Below, piece after piece: positions 27,301-42,300 of a DNA stretch of 64,000 nucleotides. Within the stretch, counting starts at the first letter, position 1. Every line of letters starts with the position of its first letter. The position numbers and the translations under genes are program-made. The stretch is from assembly GCF_001625305.1 (NCBI RefSeq), contig NW_017803246.1, forward strand, positions 436,138-500,137, given 5' to 3'. The notes below the pieces were generated by a model. That model saw only the letters and a list, made by a program, of their open reading frames with translations. It made no database searches and had not been told where the DNA came from. This stretch comes from Branchiostoma belcheri. Taxonomy: Eukaryota > Chordata > Leptocardii > Amphioxiformes > Branchiostomatidae.

Positions 27301-30300
27301 TCTGTACCTTTAAGTCTGCCACTTTTGAATATTCATAATGGATGGACAAATGTGTTCATGGAATTATGAAAAAAACAGGAAAATCGTTGTTAGTACATTC
27401 TTTTTCACAACTTTTGTGGCATTTCTAGACTATTCAGTTTTATGACACCACTCTCCCAAACATTGCCCACTGGTCAGGTCCTTTACAAAGCATTTTCTTG
27501 ACTTAATGTTCCCTTAAATATTACCCAGGTCCTTTTCAAAGCTGACCAAGCCTGTACAGGTGCAAGAATGTTACGTTTAACAAATACTGTACTGTCTTTT
27601 TGACTAACAGCTCTATTGAATTGAATGTTACCCAGGTCCTTTGCAAAGCCAGTTTTCATGATCATGTACAAAACCTGTTTTCATGATTGACTAACAACTC
27701 TTTTAAACATTCCCCACGGCAGGTCCTTTGCGAAGCCGCCCAAGCCTGTGCAGACGGTGTGTGAGTGCATCGTGGTGATGAGGGGGATCAAGGAGGTGTC
27801 CTGGAAGTCTGCCAAGGGCATGATGTCGGAGCCGAACTTCCTCAAGTCACTCATGGAGATGGACGTGGATGCCATCACACAGGGACAGACGAAAACTGTC
27901 AAAGGTACGGAGATTGGGATTTGAACCCAGAACCTTTAGACTAAACAGGGACAGATGAAAACCGTCTTCAAAGGCACAAAGCTTGACTTAATTCACAGTG
28001 TCTGCTTGGCAATCAAATTCAGAACCTTTTGAGTAAACGGTCAGACAAAAAAACCTCTAAGCTTCGAGACTTGGCTTACTTTACCATGTCTGTTAGCTCT
28101 AGAGATTCAAACCCCGAAACTTTAGATTCTTAGTCAACAACCCAAGTCACAAGGCCACCTTGTTGTGCTCCTTGCATTTCACCAAAAAAACTTTCTTGTG
28201 GACAATTTGATGCAACTTTTTTCCTATGACCATGAGAAATATCTCTGTGAAAGAGACATCACTTGAATATGTTTTGTATGATATTGATAAGTCATTCGAT
28301 GTAGTAATAACAGCTGCCACTTTGCCACATGCCTGCGAAGCTGGTGTGTTATGCCGAAGGGTGGTTATACCGGATAACATACAGATACAGAAGCTGGGGT
28401 GTTACGCCGAAGGGCGGTTATACCGGCTATACAGATACAGAAGCTGGTGTGTTATGCCGAAGGGTGGTTATACCGGATAACATACAGATACAGAATGATA
28501 CAGATACAGATAATCATTCTTAGTACTGATGATATTTGCTGTGTTCCTGCAGGTTTTGTGAAGAGCATGGCGGTGTCAGTAGAGGAGATGTCAGCCATCA
28601 GTCGGGCCGGCGCCGGGATGCTGAAGTTCGTGGAAGCTGTCATGGGATACTGCGACGTGGCCAGGGAGATCAAACCTAAGAGAGAAAAGGTAAGGCCATG
28701 CAGGCTTGTTGTGTTAAGGTCCCACTAATTGTAGCAAAAATAGTTTGTGGAGTATTGCAGTCTTAAAGTGTTGCAAAAATAGTAGGTTACTTTACGTTTG
28801 TACTCTGTCTTTGGGAAACGGTGACATGGTGAGGAAAATGAAACCTGGGAAAGAAAACTTAGATGCCAAAAAGCAAGGAGAATGTCAAAACAGAATACAA
28901 GCCATAAATTAAGAATGATTACTTTAAAGTCAAACTTATGACATCAACATAACATCAACCCACAGTGAGGACAGAGGCAGATGGCGGGCTGCCATCAAGC
29001 CTCATCATAAGTTTGCAAGCATGTCTAACCCTCGGAAGACAGGGAACTACAGACGATAAACCAGATAGTGAGTGAGTGTGTGATAAACATTTACCAAACT
29101 GAAATCATCCGTTCCTCCCCCAAGGTGGCCCGTCTGGAGAGGAACTACCACCAGTCGAAGCGTGAGCTGGAGAAGATCCAGAAGGAGGTGCAGGGCCTGG
29201 AGGACACGCTGGCCAAGCTCAGTCAGAAGTACGAGGACGCCATGCGGGAGAAACGGGAACTGCAGGAGGAGGCTGAGATCATGGAACGTCGACTCATCGC
29301 CGCAGACAAGCTCATCTCTGGCCTGGGATCCGAAAACGTCAGGTGGGAAACAACTTTAATCATTTCCAATATTTGAAATTATTTCATTTGTTGTAACCTC
29401 AATCCAAAGGAGTGAAGTATTGCTTTTGGTGTATGTTTGTCTGTCTGCGTATGTGTGTGCCTGTGTGTGTGAGTGTGTGAGTTTCTGAAAGGAATATCTT
29501 TTACTGATCTTCAGTTTGAGCCTGAAAGCCCATTGAAGCTCATTCCTACACTACACTGAAGGCTAACAGAATCAGATGTAAACCTCGAACGTACATGATG
29601 ACATCCTGATACTTCATTTCCCATCTTCCAAAGAGATCAAGAGTTGAAAATATAAACTGTGTTTACAGATTTTTGGACGAGTGTTACTAGCCAGCAATCA
29701 ATAATCAGTTCCAAACAACTTTGCATACATTTGTATCTGATGTCATCACATAAATTTGACTACAAATGTAATTGATTGATTGACAGATTGTAATCTGATC
29801 CCCCCTCTCCACAGATGGAGGCGTGACCTCGAGGACCTTAAGGAGCAGCGAGTGCGTCTCCTTGGCGACTGCCTCCTTGCCTCGGCCTTCCTGAGCTACC
29901 TGGGCGCCTTCAGCTGGGACTTCCGACAGGACCTGCTGTTTAAGGAGTGGGAGACGGACGTGGTGAACAAGTCCATCCCGCTGTCTCAGCCCTTCAAGCT
30001 GGACGTACTGCTCACCAACGATGTGGAAGTCAGCAAGTAAGAGTCGTTTGCACCTCAGAAGTTTGTTTTGAATCATTTTGGGTGCTGGAGAAAAAGAAAA
30101 ATATCAAAGAAACAAAATCTGCCTGTCTTTTCAAACAGCTCCAAATAATGGTTTAATTTTACTACTGCAAACCTAAATAAGTAAATGGCTCAAATGTAAC
30201 TCCTCAAGAATCTACTTGCTCTTCTGAACAGCTCCAAATGAGTTGCCATGCAGTTGTTTTAAGGAAAGCCATATTCAATCTGTTTCTGTACGTTATTACT

Positions 30301-33300
30301 TACCTGTTTCTTTTATCATCACGACAATTATGGTTGCACCTAAGTTACTTTTTCTGTTATTATAACAGTATTGTTTTGTGCAGGGAGTGTTGAAAACCGC
30401 CATTGGCGATATGCTACCCCTGGATAATAAAAATGAAAATGAAATGAAAGTCTCTCAAAGAAGCTAATAAATTTTGAATACCACTAAAATCAAAATATTA
30501 CTTTTCCCCAGGTGGACGTCGGAGGGCCTGCCCCCAGACGAACTCTCCATCCAGAACGGTATCCTCACGACCAATGCCTCCCGATTCCCGCTCTGTATCG
30601 ACCCGCAGCAACAGGCACTCAGCTGGATCAAGAAGAAGGAGGAGAAAAACAACCTCAAGGTACTGGGTGCTAGGCCGCTGTAGGAAACTTTCTCTTAGCT
30701 TAACCTCAGGGCACTGGGTTCTAGACTTTTTTAGACTTTTACTAGCTCAACCTCAAGGTACTTCATTAGCCGGAATGTGATGCATTCCAGCCCATTACTA
30801 GCGTAACCTGTAAGGCACTGGGTTCCAGGCTACTGTGGGAAAATGATCTTTTATTTTACCTCAAGGTACTAGGTTCCATACTGTTGTAGACTCTTTTACT
30901 TAGCCCAGCAGAGCTTAACCTAGATGTAAACTTAATGTACCAGGTTAGAGGCTGTTGTAGGAAAGACTACTGGATTTTACTTGTTATCCTTAGACACTGG
31001 GTTCCAGGCTAATTTTGGAAACAATCTGTTACTAGGTACGTCGATGAAGGTTAGACATCCAGATAATACGATACGCCAAAAAGCAGTTACTCAAGCAACT
31101 GGATATGATTTTGAAAATGTCAGACGTTTCAGCTAGTATCCACTAGCTCAACCTCAAGAACCTCAAGATGTTACTAGATCAACCTCAAGAAACTGTGTTT
31201 CAGGAAAACATTTTCAGAAAAACACAAGGGCTGATGGAGTCACTGTCTAAAGCATACATGACCCACTTTTTTAGTTTCTTTGCTAATTAATGGTACCTGT
31301 TTGTCTTCCCTGCTTGTTCCAGGTATCTTCCTTCAACGACCCAGACTTCCTGAAGCAGCTGGAGCTGGCCATCAAGTACGGCTTCCCCTTCCTGTTCAAG
31401 GACGTGGACGAGTACATCGATCCTGTCATCGACAACGTGCTGGAGAAAAACATCAAAGGTACGGCAGTCAGTGGTGGAATCTGCCTGGCTGGTCAAACAG
31501 CTTCAAACAGTTATTTTCACCAAGATTTGGGATCATTTGCAGGCTTTTGTAGAACTATATAGAAGGTACAACCGTTGAAGAATCTGCCTGTCTTGTCAAA
31601 CAGCTTCAAACACTCACTTTGTTTATGCTGTTTTATCAAATTTAAAGGCTCAAAATGTTGTAAGGTTATATAGTTTAGAGTCATTTGCATGTGTTGAGAA
31701 AACATCAAAGGTACGGCAGTCAGTGGGGGAATCTGCCTGTCTGGTCAAACTCCTCCAAACAATTATTTTCGCCTAGATTTGGAATCATTTGCAGGTTTTT
31801 ATAGAACTATATTGAAGGTACAACTATAGGTACAGAAGAATCTGCCTGTCTTATTAGACAGCTACAAATCAGTTACTGTACACTGACAGCTGTAGGCAAG
31901 ACACATCATTAAGCATAAAACAATGAGAAAAAAGTTGTCGATGAATTTAATGAAGTCACCTCATGAATCTTGAGTGCATGAACAGTTTCTTCAGGTTCTA
32001 AACTCCTGTGGTTCCACACACAGGTGCCCAGGGCAGGCAGTTCATTGTGCTGGGAGACAAGGAGGTGGACTACGACCCCAGCTTCAGGCTCTACCTCAAC
32101 ACCAAACTGTCCAACCCCAAGTACAGCCCTGCTGTCTTCGGCAAGGCCATGGTCATCAACTACACTGTCACACTCAAGGTCAGTACAGGTCATAGGTAAC
32201 ACAATCTGGTCATAGGTCACAGATCACACAAACTGGTCAAAGGTCACAGGTTAAAGTTTTAAAAAATCATATCAATTTGTTTGTTCCACTTGGTAAAGAT
32301 GCTATTCCAACTTTTTTCCTCATTTAAGCCACAGACTGATCTAGCAGCCTTCTGCCAAATTAGACTATATTTAGTAGTTTGCTTAGTATACTTTTTCTGT
32401 ATCTGTGATGCAGTAACTGTTGGTTGATTAGAAACTTTAAGATGTTTAATTGTCATTTTCATGGTTTATTGTCTTCAGGGTCTGGAGGACCAGCTGCTGA
32501 GTGTGATTGTCGGGTTTGAGAGAAAGGAGCTGGAGGAACAGAGAGAAAGGCTCATCCAGGAAACAAGGTGAAAATCTACCCTCTATGTAGAAGTATATGC
32601 TGTCATCTGTCTTCTTCTGAAGGCATACAAGTTGTTCTGTTACAGTGTAATGTATTCAGCTGCTGTCACTTACGTACCCACAAATGTGTGTTACACAGAA
32701 GGGTAGTTGTATAGATACAGATACTGAATTCAGTATTATGTTGTCATACAGACCTTTTTGTCACATCTGTCAGCTGCAGCTTTAGCTGTTATGAAAGCTA
32801 ATTCCTGATGAGTTGCTATTCCTCTCTCCTTGTGTGCAGTGACAACAAGCGTCTGTTGAAGGACCTGGAGGACTCCCTGCTGCGAGAGCTGGCCACCTCC
32901 ACAGGAAACATGCTGGACAATGTGGAGCTGGTTCAGACTCTGGAGGAGACCAAGAGCAAGGCTTCAGAGGTCAGTACACAATTTCCTGGTTATCCCAAGA
33001 CAATTTAGATCATAAAACATTCAGCAAAATGAATCCACCAAGAGAAAGGCTTCTGTGGTCTGTACATTTCTGTGGGGCCACACTAAATCTTGTTTATTGG
33101 TCTTGTAATGTTAGAGGAGTAGTGGCTAAGGCAGCTACACTGGCCGTCTTCTCATAAGCATGTCCAAAAGATACACTCAGGGATTTTCTTCTTACACAAC
33201 TATTAGAGTTTTTCACCTGCTTAAGTTTCGATGTCTGTCAGTCACACCTTCCTCAGAGCTTCTGAGGGAGTACTGTTTCTCGTCAACACAGACATCAAAA

Positions 33301-36300
33301 CATAAGCAGCATTCAAAAAGTGAAGGAGAATCAAACATCCTTCTCTCCACCTTTTAAGGTTATGCTTAGCCTATTTTAACTGTCTTATGTGAGAAGAAGT
33401 TAAACCTGTACATACTAGACATTCATGATACATTTAGCTCTAAGTGTAATATACCAGACACTTATAACACTGAGCATAAAATTTAATGTACAATGATATC
33501 TAACCCAACTTTCCCATGTTACCACAGGTGACAGAGAAGCTGAAGCTTGCAGAGAAAACCTCCATCGACATCAACAAGCTCCGTGACGGCTACCGTCCTG
33601 CCGCCCGGCGCGGTGCCATCCTGTACTTTGTCCTGTCTGAGATGGCCATCATCAACACCATGTACCAGTACTCGCTGGCATCGTACCTGGAGGTGTTTGA
33701 CTTCTCGCTGAGGAAGAGCCTGCCCGACTCCATCCTGGTGAAGAGACTGAAGAACATCATGGACACGCTCACGCATAATGTGTACAACTACGGCTGCACT
33801 GGTGAGGGGAAAGTTACAAATTTTGTATTCTAAATTCTGGTATCATGGATCCGAAGTTTTGTTTTGGTCGAGAGGCTGAAGAACATCATGGATACGCTGA
33901 CGCATAATGTGTACAACTACGGCTGCACAGGTGAGGGGAAACATGCTGTACTGTACATTGTATAATTTTGAAATGTCACTTTTGGCATGTCTGGTACAGA
34001 AGTTTTGTTTTGGTTTGCGATGGTTTTAGTTTGTGTGTTTGGTTAGACACAGTTGGAAGGAAAAATTATGATACTCAGACAACAAAACAGTCACAGTTTG
34101 GCCAGAAAATAGTGTGTGTAATAAAGAGAGACAGTTTTACTTAAAAGAACTCCAAAAAGTTTGCAGCAAATTGATAAAAATTACCAGGGTCAATTTTCAC
34201 AAGTAGAGTTAATTTATTTATTTATTTATTACAATTGACCACATACATAATATACATGTACATGGAGGGCATGGAGGAACAGGTGCACCTAAGTGCACCT
34301 TTTCAAGGCCACCATGCCCACATATAATATATTATATAACTTTTAAGTGGCACTGCATGATTGATAATTCAACTTGTTTATCCTTTCAGGTCTGTTTGAG
34401 AAGCACAAGCTCCTCTTCTCCTTCCAAATCTGCATCAAGCTGCAACAGAACATTGTCAAGTAGACTTAGTTATATAGTATATAAGTGACACTGTATGATT
34501 AATAATAATTTTTTTATTAGGTAGGTAGGCATTCGTCGGTCTTAAAAGACCATGAAGTACATCATTCTACATCCTATACTTATTCTTAGTTTTGCGTTTA
34601 AAACGTCTCAGTTCTGATGCAAGTCTCTGTTTTTTTATTATTCATTGTTTATCCTCCCAGGTCTGTTTGAGAAGCACAAGCTCCTCTTCTCCTTCCAAAT
34701 CTGCATCAAGCTGCAGCAGAACAAGTAGACTTAGTTACATAGTATATAGAATAAGTGACACTGTTACATTTGATTCATTGTTTATCCTCCCAGGTCTGTT
34801 TGAGAAGCACAAGCTCCTCTTCTCCTTCCAAATCTGCATCAAGCTGCAACAGAACGAGGACAAGTGTCCGCAGGAGGAGCTGGACTTCTTCATCAAGGGG
34901 AACCTGTCGCTGGAGAAGAGCAAGCGGCGCCGGCCGTTCGACTGGATCCCGGAGCAGGGCTGGGAGGACATCATCAGGCTCACCGAGTCCTTCCCCGAGG
35001 CCTTCGGGTCCATGGCAGAGGACATAGAGCGCAACGAGAGGACATGGAAAGAGGCAAGTTTGCTTGGCGACTATATTGTCTAGGACAAGGATCGCATTAG
35101 GGTCGCATGCGATTAGGGCTAGGATCAGGCATGGTTCTTCATTGGTAGCTAGTCTGGAAAGAGGTAGATATCTGGAAAGAGGTAGCCTCCAAAAATCTGT
35201 TAAGAGGCAAGTTTGCTTGGCAACTACATGTGCCTGAATGCATTAGGGTTAGGATCAGGCATAGTTCTTCGTTGGTAGTCTGGAAAGAGTTAAATATGTA
35301 GAAAGAGGTAGCCTAAAAATCTGTAAAGAGGCAAGTTTGCTTGGCAACTATCGTCTGGAGCCGTGCCTATCTAGCTCTGTACCTGAATTGGTTAGGGTTA
35401 AAACAGATAGTCACCAGGCATTCAAGAACATAGTAGAATGGACCTATCACATTAGAACAGGTAAACAAACTGTGACGTAATAATGTGATAGGTCCATTAT
35501 CCCAGGCTATTTAGAACCATGTTTAAGAACTATAGGTATTAGTAATGATACGTCAATGAAGGTTAGACATCCAGGTAATAAGATATGCCAAAAAGCAGTT
35601 ACTCATTACTCAAGCAAATTATGGTTTCCTCATATTCAGTGCATGTAGATTTGCCCCATTTTCCAAAATCATATCTAGTTGTTTGAGTATTGCTTTTTGG
35701 CATTAGTAATGATTATTGCTTGGCAACTATCATCTCCAGAACCTTGCCTATGTCTGGGTTAAGATTAGGCACACTCCTGGGTAGTTTCCTCATATTTAAT
35801 GCAATCGTGTAGATTTGCCCCATTTTTAATTTTCTTGTACATGCTTCCTACTTCTTTAACATCCCCCCCTCCCTGCATTGCAGTGGTACGATCTGGACGC
35901 CCCGGAGGCATCCCCGTATCCAATGAAATACAAGGACAGCCTCACCGACTTCCAACGTCTCATGCTCCTGCGGTGCTTCCGCGTTGATCGCGTCTACCGC
36001 GCCGTCACCGACTTCGTCACGGAGAAGATGGGCGAGAAGTACGTAACGCCCCCCGTCGTCAGCTTCGAGGCCATCTTCGAGCAGAGCACGCCGCTGTCGC
36101 CGATCGTGTTCATCCTCAGTCCCGGGTCCGACCCGGCCGGAGACTTGTTCAAGCTGGCCGAGAGATCCGGGTTCGGCGGGAACCGGCTCAAGTACCTCGC
36201 CATGGGACAGGGACAGGAAAAGGTTCGGTTCAAAGGCTTTTTTTTTTGGAACAGGTATAATGCTTTTTTTTTAATGAGGGTGCCTTAACCCAAAGCCCGA

Positions 36301-39300
36301 ATGGAGCCAAAAAGCTTAAGGTTGATAAAGTTTTAAAATGAATTGCAGCCAATGTAAACTCCCAATTTGTTCAGCGTTCTGATAAAAAAATGAAAACTCC
36401 CAATTCTCTTTTTTGTTGAAAGATCTCTGTCAAATTTCTTTATTTCTTTATTTGAATTTACCACATGCAAAAACAAGTGGAAGGGAGGACAAAACAGGTG
36501 TATCAACGCCTTTACAAGTTGTCCTCCCAAACCTGAAATGATAATACAAAACAATACGGAACCAAGTCAAATAATAAACATTAGACATAAGACATCAAAA
36601 ATCAGTAGACATGAAATATGCAATTCGGTAAAAGTTATACAGAGAATTGATTATGTACAAAAATTATCAAATGTCATTATGTACAGATTAAAAAGCTAAA
36701 AAGCTTACAAATATATTGTAAGTTTTACGGTTATGGTTACTCATCCTTGAACATAAATCTTAGTTTAATGGATACACTGGAAAAAGGAAGATGTTTCACT
36801 GCTGAGGATCCCTGGATAGCAGGAAATGTTAGCTTTGTAACTCTGCCTTATTCGAGTGTATTGATTGAAAAGATTAAGCATGTTTAATTTGAGTATTGTG
36901 AGTCCTGGAGTTGCTTGATTTGCTGTGTATTTAATACTAATACTTTTGTGGCCATGGGAGTAACTGTTCACCTTCCTCCAGGTGGCCCTGCAACTGCTTG
37001 AGACGTCGATTGCTCGTGGCCATTGGCTGATGCTGCAGAACTGCCATCTGTTGGTTCGCTGGCTGAAGGACCTGGAGAAGGCTCTGGAGCGGATCACCAA
37101 GCCCCATCCCGACTTCCGGCTCTGGCTCACCACCGAACCCACACCCGAGTTCCCCATCGGCATCCTACAGCGATCACTAAAGGTGTGTTAACTACTGTCA
37201 CTTCAGCTTAAAAGTTCATAGTACGATCAGCTAAACTTTATTCCACCTCAAAGGGTACACAAGGATCAAATTTTACAGGACACAGTGAAAAATTGGACGC
37301 TAACCTCAATGACTGAACCAACCTCAGGATTGTCTCATCTATTTTTTATACGTTTTGGTGTCTATTAGACAACTTCCTCCAAGCTTCTGCTTCTACAACG
37401 GCTACATATAGCGGCAAGAAGCAGAACCCGGTCAAGCTCTGAGGAAGGTGTCTGACAGACACCAAAACGTAAGCATTTAGGTGAGACAGTCTTGGTTGTG
37501 GAAAAGAAAAGTCCTGTGTCCTAAACCTCAATGACACACATTAACCATCCTGAACTGATCTACTCTTCCCTAGGTTGTGACAGAACCTCCGAACGGCCTG
37601 AAACTGAACCTGAGGAACACGTACCACAAGATCACGGCGACCGCGCTGGGCGACTGTCCCCACGAGTACTTCCCCGCCCTGGTGTACGTGCTAGCCTTCT
37701 TCCACGCCGTGGTTCAGGAGCGAAGGAAGTACGGCAAGATCGGCTGGAACATTCCCTATGACTTCAACGAGTCAGACTTCCAGGTGGGTGAAATCATTTT
37801 TTTGCAATTCTTATCATGGTAAGCTTTCATGTTACAAGTTGTTGTAACTGGTAGTCCAAATGTAGTATTTTAAGGTAATTTATAGATAAAATTCTGTAAC
37901 AGTCCATACGACTTTAACGAGTCCGACTTCCAGGTGTGTTCTCTTAATCCTGATAGGAAGTCTCTATCTATGAATACTGCAAATGGCCAAGTGCCAGGCA
38001 AAATAGATGTAGTAACTTTTTACTTAAAAATGCATTAAGTCAAACCTTGTCACAATATTGTTTTGGAATGCAGAACTTACAACTCTACAGTTTTTAGGAT
38101 TGGAACACTTTGCTGTGGTCAACTTGTAACAAAGAAAATCTGGTGTAAGATAGCAAGCTGCCACTGCACTGCATGCCTGCAAAGCTGTTATACCAGCTAT
38201 ACAGAATCTAATACAGATACAAGACAGTTGTCAATGAGTTGTGTTTCACCTTGTTCCTACAGGTGTGTATGTCCATCCTCCACACCTACCTGCGGAAGGC
38301 GTGCGAGCAGGGAGACCAGAAGGTGCCCTGGGCCAGTCTCAAGTACCTGATTGGAGAGGTCAGTAGTGAAAATATCACACACACAGCTCATAAAATTGTT
38401 AGCAATTATGTAAGCTAGTGTAGATGAAGCATAAATTAGCATTTGAAATTGTATAAAATATATATCAATTCAGCTGGAAAATAATCTACCTTTTTTGATA
38501 TTGAAGATTTTATGGACCTATCAAATTGAATTGGATAAAAGCAGACATGTCATGTACATTTTTGTAGTAATACTGCTCTGCAGACACAGGCACATGTCCA
38601 AGAAGACCACTTTACCACAGTCCCCTGATGCCTTTCTTGGCAAGTTTGGCTTTAGATTAAATCATAATTACTGTCACAGGGGTTAAAGTGATTATTATCT
38701 CTACCAACCACAGGTGATGTACGGTGGGAGGGCCATTGACAACTTTGACCGTCGCATCCTGTCCACCTACATGGACGAGTACCTCGGAGATTTCATCTTT
38801 GACACTTTCCAGCCTTTCCACTTCTACTTCAATGATGAGGTGGGTCTTACATGTATCATATCCAGAACCGTGCGTCTGTAGCTCTGGATAAGTTGGGATA
38901 ATATCAAGTCAAGTCAAACCAATGACTTTATTTTGCTTCGAATGCTTGTTTGGCCTACACAGCCACTTTTCAAAAAGGTCGAAGTGTGAAAAGCAGTATA
39001 TATATATGTATATTAGGAAGTAATATGAAGTTCTTAAGAACTTTTCACTCATGCAACTACCGAGTGCTGTCCTTGGTGCTGAAATGGGCGGATGTTATGT
39101 AGTATGGATGGAAGACGCTGTAGCTTGTTCCTGTTGTATCCAGAACCATGCTTTATCCAGAACCATGTTCAGGCACGGTTCTGGACAGTCCACTCGTATC
39201 CAGAACTGTGCCTGGAGGAAAAAGTATGCGATACTGCACTTGTCTAGTGATCTTTCAAACGCACTGTCTTTCAGAGTGGCAGATATGTAACCTGGAAGAT

Positions 39301-42300
39301 ACATGTTAATGGAGTTTAGGTATAATATCTTAAATGATTATACTAACTATAATTTACACTTGTTTTGTACAACAGGTTGACTACAAGATCCCAGAGCTGG
39401 GACCAAGGGACAACTACGTAGAGGAGATTGAGAGCCTGCCGTTGGCCAACACGCCCGAGGTGTTCGGCCTGCACACCAACGCAGAGATCGGCTACTACAC
39501 ACAGGCCGCCAAGGACATGTGGACCAACATGGTGGACCTGCAGCCACAGACAGGTATGTAGGAGTCATGGAAATGTCCCATATATGCAAATTAGGTGCCT
39601 GTAGCGACAAACAGGTAGGAATCATGAAAACGTGGAACTGTACTATTTAATGCTAATTGGTTACACATAACGTTATGTATGAAAATTTCTTCTTGCAAAA
39701 TAAGCTCCCCTGCAATGATATCTTGTAGAAAATGAAAACTTTTTTTGTATCCGTCGGAGCTAGTTTAGTATGATCATTTTCTATTTCGAGAATATTTTGT
39801 GGATTGTAGCCTTTCTTGGTGGCACACCCAGAAAAATGCATTCTTTTGTCCCAACTGAAAGCTATTGAAATAGCTTGCATCTAATATGCCATAATTGTAC
39901 ATTCGCAGCATAAATACAAGAAGGGTAATTGTAGTACATGTACTTTAAAGACAAAATTTGATCGTCTTGTTGTCGCCCATCTCTCCAGGTGGTTCGAGCA
40001 CTGGCATCAGCCGTGACGACTACATCAGCAACATCGCGGGAGACATCCAGAAGAAGCTTCCCGCCATCTTCGAGCTGGACAAGATCAAGAAGAAGTACGG
40101 AGTGGACATCTCGCCGACCACCGTGGTGCTGCTGCAGGAGCTCGAGCGCTTCAACAAACTCATCTCCGTCATGGGGAAGACTCTCGCTGAGCTGCAGAGG
40201 GTGCGTTTTATAAATAATTTATTTTTATTTTTACTGAAACAACTTAGCAACAATGTTGCAGCTGTGAGCTTGTCATCCTATATTTAATGCTAAACAACTG
40301 AGTCAGAGAGAGTGGGAAGTAAAAGCAAAAGAAAAGAATCTGTATAGCTGAGAGCTTGCCATCCAATGCTAAACAGCTGAGCTGTCTATAGAGGGTGGGT
40401 TTTGATTTTGGGTACCCCATTGCTTTTCTTGGTACTGCAGCAGAACTGCCAGTTTTTTTTTTAGATCTTTTTGTTCTGCTCATGCAGTTTCTTTATGTTC
40501 CCCCAGAGGGGGGTAAAGTTTATTTGTACTGAAGGGCGGTTATACTGGCGATACGGATAAAGATACAGATGCTGAAGTGGAAGGCAATTATACAGGGCAA
40601 AACAGGTGTAACACCTTTACAACCCTCCCAGACACTATGACAACACAATACATTGTAATACATAAATTTGTTTGAGTGATAGTTGATAACTTATACGTCT
40701 AGTGACGTCTTCGTCTGTACAAACTTATACAAATAACAATCATCTACCATCTCTCACTGTTTCTGATTCTCTCTCCCCCCCCCCCCCCCAGGCGCTGAAG
40801 GGTGAGGTGGGAATGTCCAACGTGCTGGACGAGGTTTCCCGGTCCCTGTTTAACGGACAGATCCCCGCCGTGTGGCGCAAGCTCGCCCCCGACACGCTCA
40901 AGTCTCTCGGCAACTGGATGATGCACTTCCAGGGCAGGTTCGAGCAGTACTCCACATGGGTACGTCATTTTGTTATGTTTAGGCCACACCGATTTAATTT
41001 TATGGATGACATCCTCTGAAGACCCCCAAACTAGTGCGTGCGGGCGAAAAAAAGAAAAATCCGGCCAAAAATAAAAATGCTACTAAACCACAGGAATACA
41101 AAGCTGGTGTTGTGAATTTGGCGCATTACATAGCGACGTATACGACAGGCCGACACATGCTGGATTTTTGCGGAATTTATGAATCGACACTGTACGTATG
41201 TACTGAGTTCTTGAGTCTTGGAGCTTCGGTAGCCTGGCTGCCGTCCACCAGAGTTATCACCACCATGGACTACCCAGGCTTGAAGCCAGTCCAGAGCCTC
41301 GGAAGACGTGATGTTTTTTTTTTGAGATCGGGCGAAAATCAATGCGCGCGCGGATGTCATCCATAAAATTAAATCGGTGTGGCCTTACTGAAGGAAAACA
41401 TTGTTTTTACTCAGTTTCTTCCTCCTCTTCTGTTCCAAACACTAACCTCTGACCTGGCCAATGACATAATTTGTTGACGTCTGTCACCATACTGGTACAT
41501 GGTGTTGGGTTACATAATGTTGCAATTTCATGGACTGCTCTACTCCTGTCACCATATATTCGTAGTACATGTATGTGAATGTGTTAAAGTAAAAATTAAC
41601 AGGATAATTTATATTATTCTCACTGTTCTGACATGATTTCTGCTGCAGATAAACGAGGCTGAGCCAGCCGTGATGTGGCTGTCTGGTCTCCACATCCCCG
41701 AGTCGTACCTCACGGCGCTTGTACAGGCCACCTGTCGTAAGAACGGCTGGCCGCTGGACCGCTCTACGCTCTACACCAACGTCACCAAGTTCCCAACTGC
41801 CAACGATGTCACAGAGACCGCTCACCAAGGTGAGGAAGCAATCTTTTTTCTTTTTAAATTCACATTTTGTTTAAAATGCCACAACCTATGGGACAGTAAC
41901 AGTTCTATGGTGTTGTCTACCATGAACTACCTCTTTTACATATTAATGACTACATTGTATAAGTCTTTGTCATGTTCAACTGTTTTTTTCCAGTTGTTCA
42001 TATATGCTTTTAAATTATTGATTTCTGTTAGTTCATTAGTGACGCTGAAGAAGAGTGATGGATGTCACTCAAAACATCCGTAATTTATCCATTGTAATAG
42101 AGTTTGAATTTCCCATGAGCAAGGTGAAGAATGCTCTGTTGGCCTAATCATTACAGTGCGTTGACAAAACGTACTGTGCCTACACGAAACCCAGATTTTT
42201 CATTCGATGTTTTATCACAGTTAATACCAAATGTTAACCTAGGGTAATCATAGCAACACCACAGAGCACCTGTACATGAGCTTGACCCTTTCACTTGTTG

